DNA from: a virus
Virus record (IMG/VR): IMGVR_UViG_3300042368_000371
Span: 1-22,957 of that record
Strand: one strand, 5' to 3'
DNA length: 22,957 nucleotides
A model generated the notes under the pieces. It saw nothing but the letters and a program-made list of their open reading frames with translations, searched no databases and had not been told where the DNA came from. This document shows, piece after piece, positions 21,017 through 22,957 of the stretch (position 1 is the stretch's first letter; every line of letters starts with the position of its first letter). A program made the translations under genes and the position numbers.

Positions 21017-22909
21017 TTATGGTGCGATCAGGCCAAGATTGACTAACGCCTGATGCACAGCGGCAATTGTTACCGGAACGCCAGTTTGACGGGCTGTAGC
21101 GGCGGCATTGTAGAACCCCAAAAGGTTTGTGCCTGTGCCAATGTTGACGGTGCCTGTTGATTTGGCAATGACAGCCACACCTGCTGTTGCATCGCCTTCA
21201 GCGGTGTACGCGACCAATTGCCCAGTTACGTTGCCTGCGGTAACTGGGTAATTGACGTTTGCCTGCGTAATAACTTGCCGGGTTGGTTCAAAAATAACGC
21301 CGCCAGGTGTGCCGTTAACGATGGTGGCCGCACCACCAGCGTATGGGTTGAGCAAAGGAACCGAGCTAAACCGAACGATGTTGGTGGCGGTGACATTGAT
21401 AGCGCCGTTACCTGCGCTGCCTCGGCTGTACGATTCAAAAATGCCGCTGCCAATCCATAGAGTGTTGAAGGTGCCGTCAACGCGCACAGCGTGGGTTTCC
21501 GACAAGACGGAATAGACGTTGCTGACTTGCACCAAGTGGTTGCTGCCGGACGAGATGTCGATGACGGCAGAACCAGGCAATGCAGTTGCTGGGGAGGTGG
21601 GGGGCCACGCTTGACCCAAGTGGAACAAGTTGGAGATCTGCAAGTGAGCGTTGCTGCTGGAGTCCACAACAATAGCCCGACCGCAGAAGTCGGAGTAAAA
21701 ACTGTCGATCATGATCACTTTGGCCGAGCCACCGTAGGTGCTGACAGTGACAAACAGACTAACGGCTACCGCAAACGTAAAAATGCGGTCCATCCAAAGC
21801 CCATCAACGCGGAACAAAGTGATTTCAACGCAGTTGGCTTGCTGCCATTGCAAAACCGAATCAGCTTCGCTCCAGTACGTCCAAGCATGAAGTCCGTCAA
21901 ATTTGCCGATGTCGTAGATCCGGTCAAAAAAGAACCCACGGTAAAAGAACTGACCGGTAATGTTTTCATACTGAGGACGAACCGCAAAATCGGTTAGAAC
22001 GCCGCGATAGACGTTGTGGAAATGCACCCGGTTCAGGTACAAAGTGCCCACGGTGCTTTCGTTGCGGATAACCCAGTCGCGGACCGCAGGAGTCCAACCC
22101 GGCCCTGGTGTTGAGTGGCCTTCTTGAAAAATCGCAATGTCAAACAGACCCGACGATTTCCCAAGGTTTCCGGTAAAACTGACCAACGCGCCTGTGGTCG
22201 AGGCGTGGATCAACCAAGTGCCCTTTTCCGGCTTAGTGATGGGGCGTGCGTTGTCAAAATCAAAAAAGCCTTGACCAACAAAACGAACTGACCCGGTAAC
22301 AAACAGAGTTCCGACAACTCGGTAGCTCTTTGCGCCAAAGTGCAGTTCTATTTGTTCGCTGTTCTGCGCCTGAACGTAATCGATGGCGGTTTGGATTGCA
22401 GCGGTGTCATCTGTAACTCCGTCACCAACAGCGCCAAAATCGTCCACGTTGACGATCTGGCGCATTTTGTCTTGAGCTGAAATGGGGTCAGCACCAGTGC
22501 CTGCTTGAGTAAACCCGATCCAATCAGAACCGGTGTTCCCAGCAAGGCTTTGAACTGTACCGACTTGTCCTTTGAAGCCTGTGAAGGCTACACCGGAGGC
22601 TTGTGCGCCGATGCCGGTAGCCTCTGGGAAATTGTAGACCATCGTCCCCTTGCTGTCCTGTACCAAGATGCTGAAATCAACGCCATCGACGTAGACCTGG
22701 GCTGGAGTTCCAGAGTTTGAGATGTAGCCATTGATCGTGCGCAGTGGCTGTGCTGCTTGGATGGTCAAGGCTTCGTCAAAATACACCACGACAGGATTTA
22801 TCTGGGGGTTTAGATTCGGTTGGCCAATCCAGACGTAACCATTGTCCAGTGGCTGCCCGTCACGGTCTTGAAAGACCGGGAAGGGGACTTGAATCGAGAG
22901 TGCGGACAT
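21017..22909 (-). CDS. Tailspike 1: head-binding anchor, linker and pectate-lyase-type beta-helix
   Basis: This 630-residue protein begins MSALSIQVPFPVFQDRDGQP and shares the head-binding anchor (NGYVWIGQPNLNPQINPVVV, AQPLRTINGYISNSG) with the next gene. Unlike that gene, it has a 56-residue linker of the form GFKGQVGTVQSLAGNTGSDW...FTQAGTGADPISAQDKMR, common in phage tailspikes, before [21 protein letters not shown] long beta-helix follows. The C-terminus ends with GTNLLGFYNAAATARQTGVP and a short helix (AAVHQALVNLGLI), a terminal motif seen in many phage virion proteins. AAGGAG precedes the ATG at 22909. It probably binds and degrades a surface glycan as a trimer attached to the portal/tail complex. 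A second, different tailspike lies 18 bp downstream. Confidence 0.9.
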   Translation of the reverse strand: MSALSIQVPFPVFQDRDGQPLDNGYVWIGQPNLNPQINPVVVYFDEALTIQAAQPLRTINGYISNSGTPAQVYVDGVDFSILVQDSKGTMVYNFPEATGIGAQASGVAFTGFKGQVGTVQSLAGNTGSDWIGFTQAGTGADPISAQDKMRQIVNVDDFGAVGDGVTDDTAAIQTAIDYVQAQNSEQIELHFGAKSYRVVGTLFVTGSVRFVGQGFFDFDNARPITKPEKGTWLIHASTTGALVSFTGNLGKSSGLFDIAIFQEGHSTPGPGWTPAVRDWVIRNESTVGTLYLNRVHFHNVYRGVLTDFAVRPQYENITGQFFYRGFFFDRIYDIGKFDGLHAWTYWSEADSVLQWQQANCVEITLFRVDGLWMDRIFTFAVAVSLFVTVSTYGGSAKVIMIDSFYSDFCGRAIVVDSSSNAHLQISNLFHLGQAWPPTSPATALPGSAVIDISSGSNHLVQVSNVYSVLSETHAVRVDGTFNTLWIGSGIFESYSRGSAGNGAINVTATNIVRFSSVPLLNPYAGGAATIVNGTPGGVIFEPTRQVITQANVNYPVTAGNVTGQLVAYTAEGDATAGVAVIAKSTGTVNIGTGTNLLGFYNAAATARQTGVPVTIAAVHQALVNLGLIAP

Positions 22910-22957
22910 TATTGGTTCTCCTTGGATTTGTTCAGGTTTAGATCTTGGGCGTGACCG
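22909..22957 (-). CDS. Possible 3' end of an upstream structural gene (fragment)
   Basis: On the minus strand a frame ending ...NLNKSKENQ and TAA is open to the window edge, and its TAA overlaps the tailspike ATG as TAATG. Such stop/start overlaps are common in this genome. Only 15 codons are visible, so the reading is uncertain; the tailspike frame is also open upstream to the edge. Confidence 0.25.
   Translation of the reverse strand, partial: GHAQDLNLNKSKENQ

Noticed and set aside
1-22957. CRISPR arrays, tRNA or rRNA genes, insertion sequences, integrase or att site
   Set aside because: I saw no regularly spaced repeats, tRNA cloverleaf-like CCA ends with flanking signals, transposase or integrase motifs. 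The only clear repeats are those in the origin-like and divergent regions.

Overview
The window is part of a tailed-phage genome, most likely a podovirus-like phage of a Betaproteobacterium (probably Burkholderiales). The phage identity is well supported: terminase small and large subunits, a P22-type portal, two tailspikes with a P22-like head-binding anchor, a holin and a peptidase-M15 endolysin. The host is an inference from the GC-rich coding style, the canonical TTATCCACA DnaA boxes and the overall look of the small accessory proteins. No integrase, CI-type repressor, tRNA, CRISPR array or insertion sequence was seen.

Layout. (1) Positions 1-7370 are transcribed leftward: a DNA-binding HTH protein, a TOPRIM plus RepA-like primase/helicase, an origin-like intergenic region (4956-5173), a small helical protein, a ParB-fold protein, a TET-associated-type glycosyltransferase, TerS, TerL and the portal, which runs off the left edge. 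(2) A 123-bp divergent control region (7371-7493) carries overlapping leftward and rightward promoter candidates and two nested inverted repeats. (3) Positions 7494-15504 are transcribed rightward: a recombination/replication block (Sak4-like ATPase, unknown protein, DUF669 SSB-like protein, PD-(D/E)XK nuclease with Cys cluster, SF2 helicase), then two small Cys proteins, a VRR-NUC nuclease, an RHH protein, a MazG-like pyrophosphohydrolase and several small unknown or membrane proteins, mostly joined by 4-bp ATGA/GTGA overlaps. (4) Positions 15495-22957 are transcribed leftward again and converge on (3): two tailspikes, a beta-rich probable virion protein, a small probable virion protein, three unknown membrane proteins, holin and endolysin.

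How the genes work together. The leftward packaging genes at the left edge and the leftward tail/lysis genes at the right edge fit a circularly permuted map whose missing part (scaffold, coat, tail-tube/needle genes) lies outside the window, between the portal and the first tailspike. The rightward block would supply recombination-dependent replication and nucleotide control. The leftward helicase gene ends beside an origin-like region with three perfect DnaA boxes and seven exact GTTACC/GGTAAC hexamers. The most unusual part is the glycosyltransferase plus ParB-fold pair inserted between this origin-like region and the terminase genes, which may be a DNA-modification or DNA-marking module with no visible TET, methyltransferase or hydroxymethylase partner here.

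Coding density is very high. No stretch of more than 300 bases lacks a gene; the longest gap is 4956-5173, described as the origin-like region.
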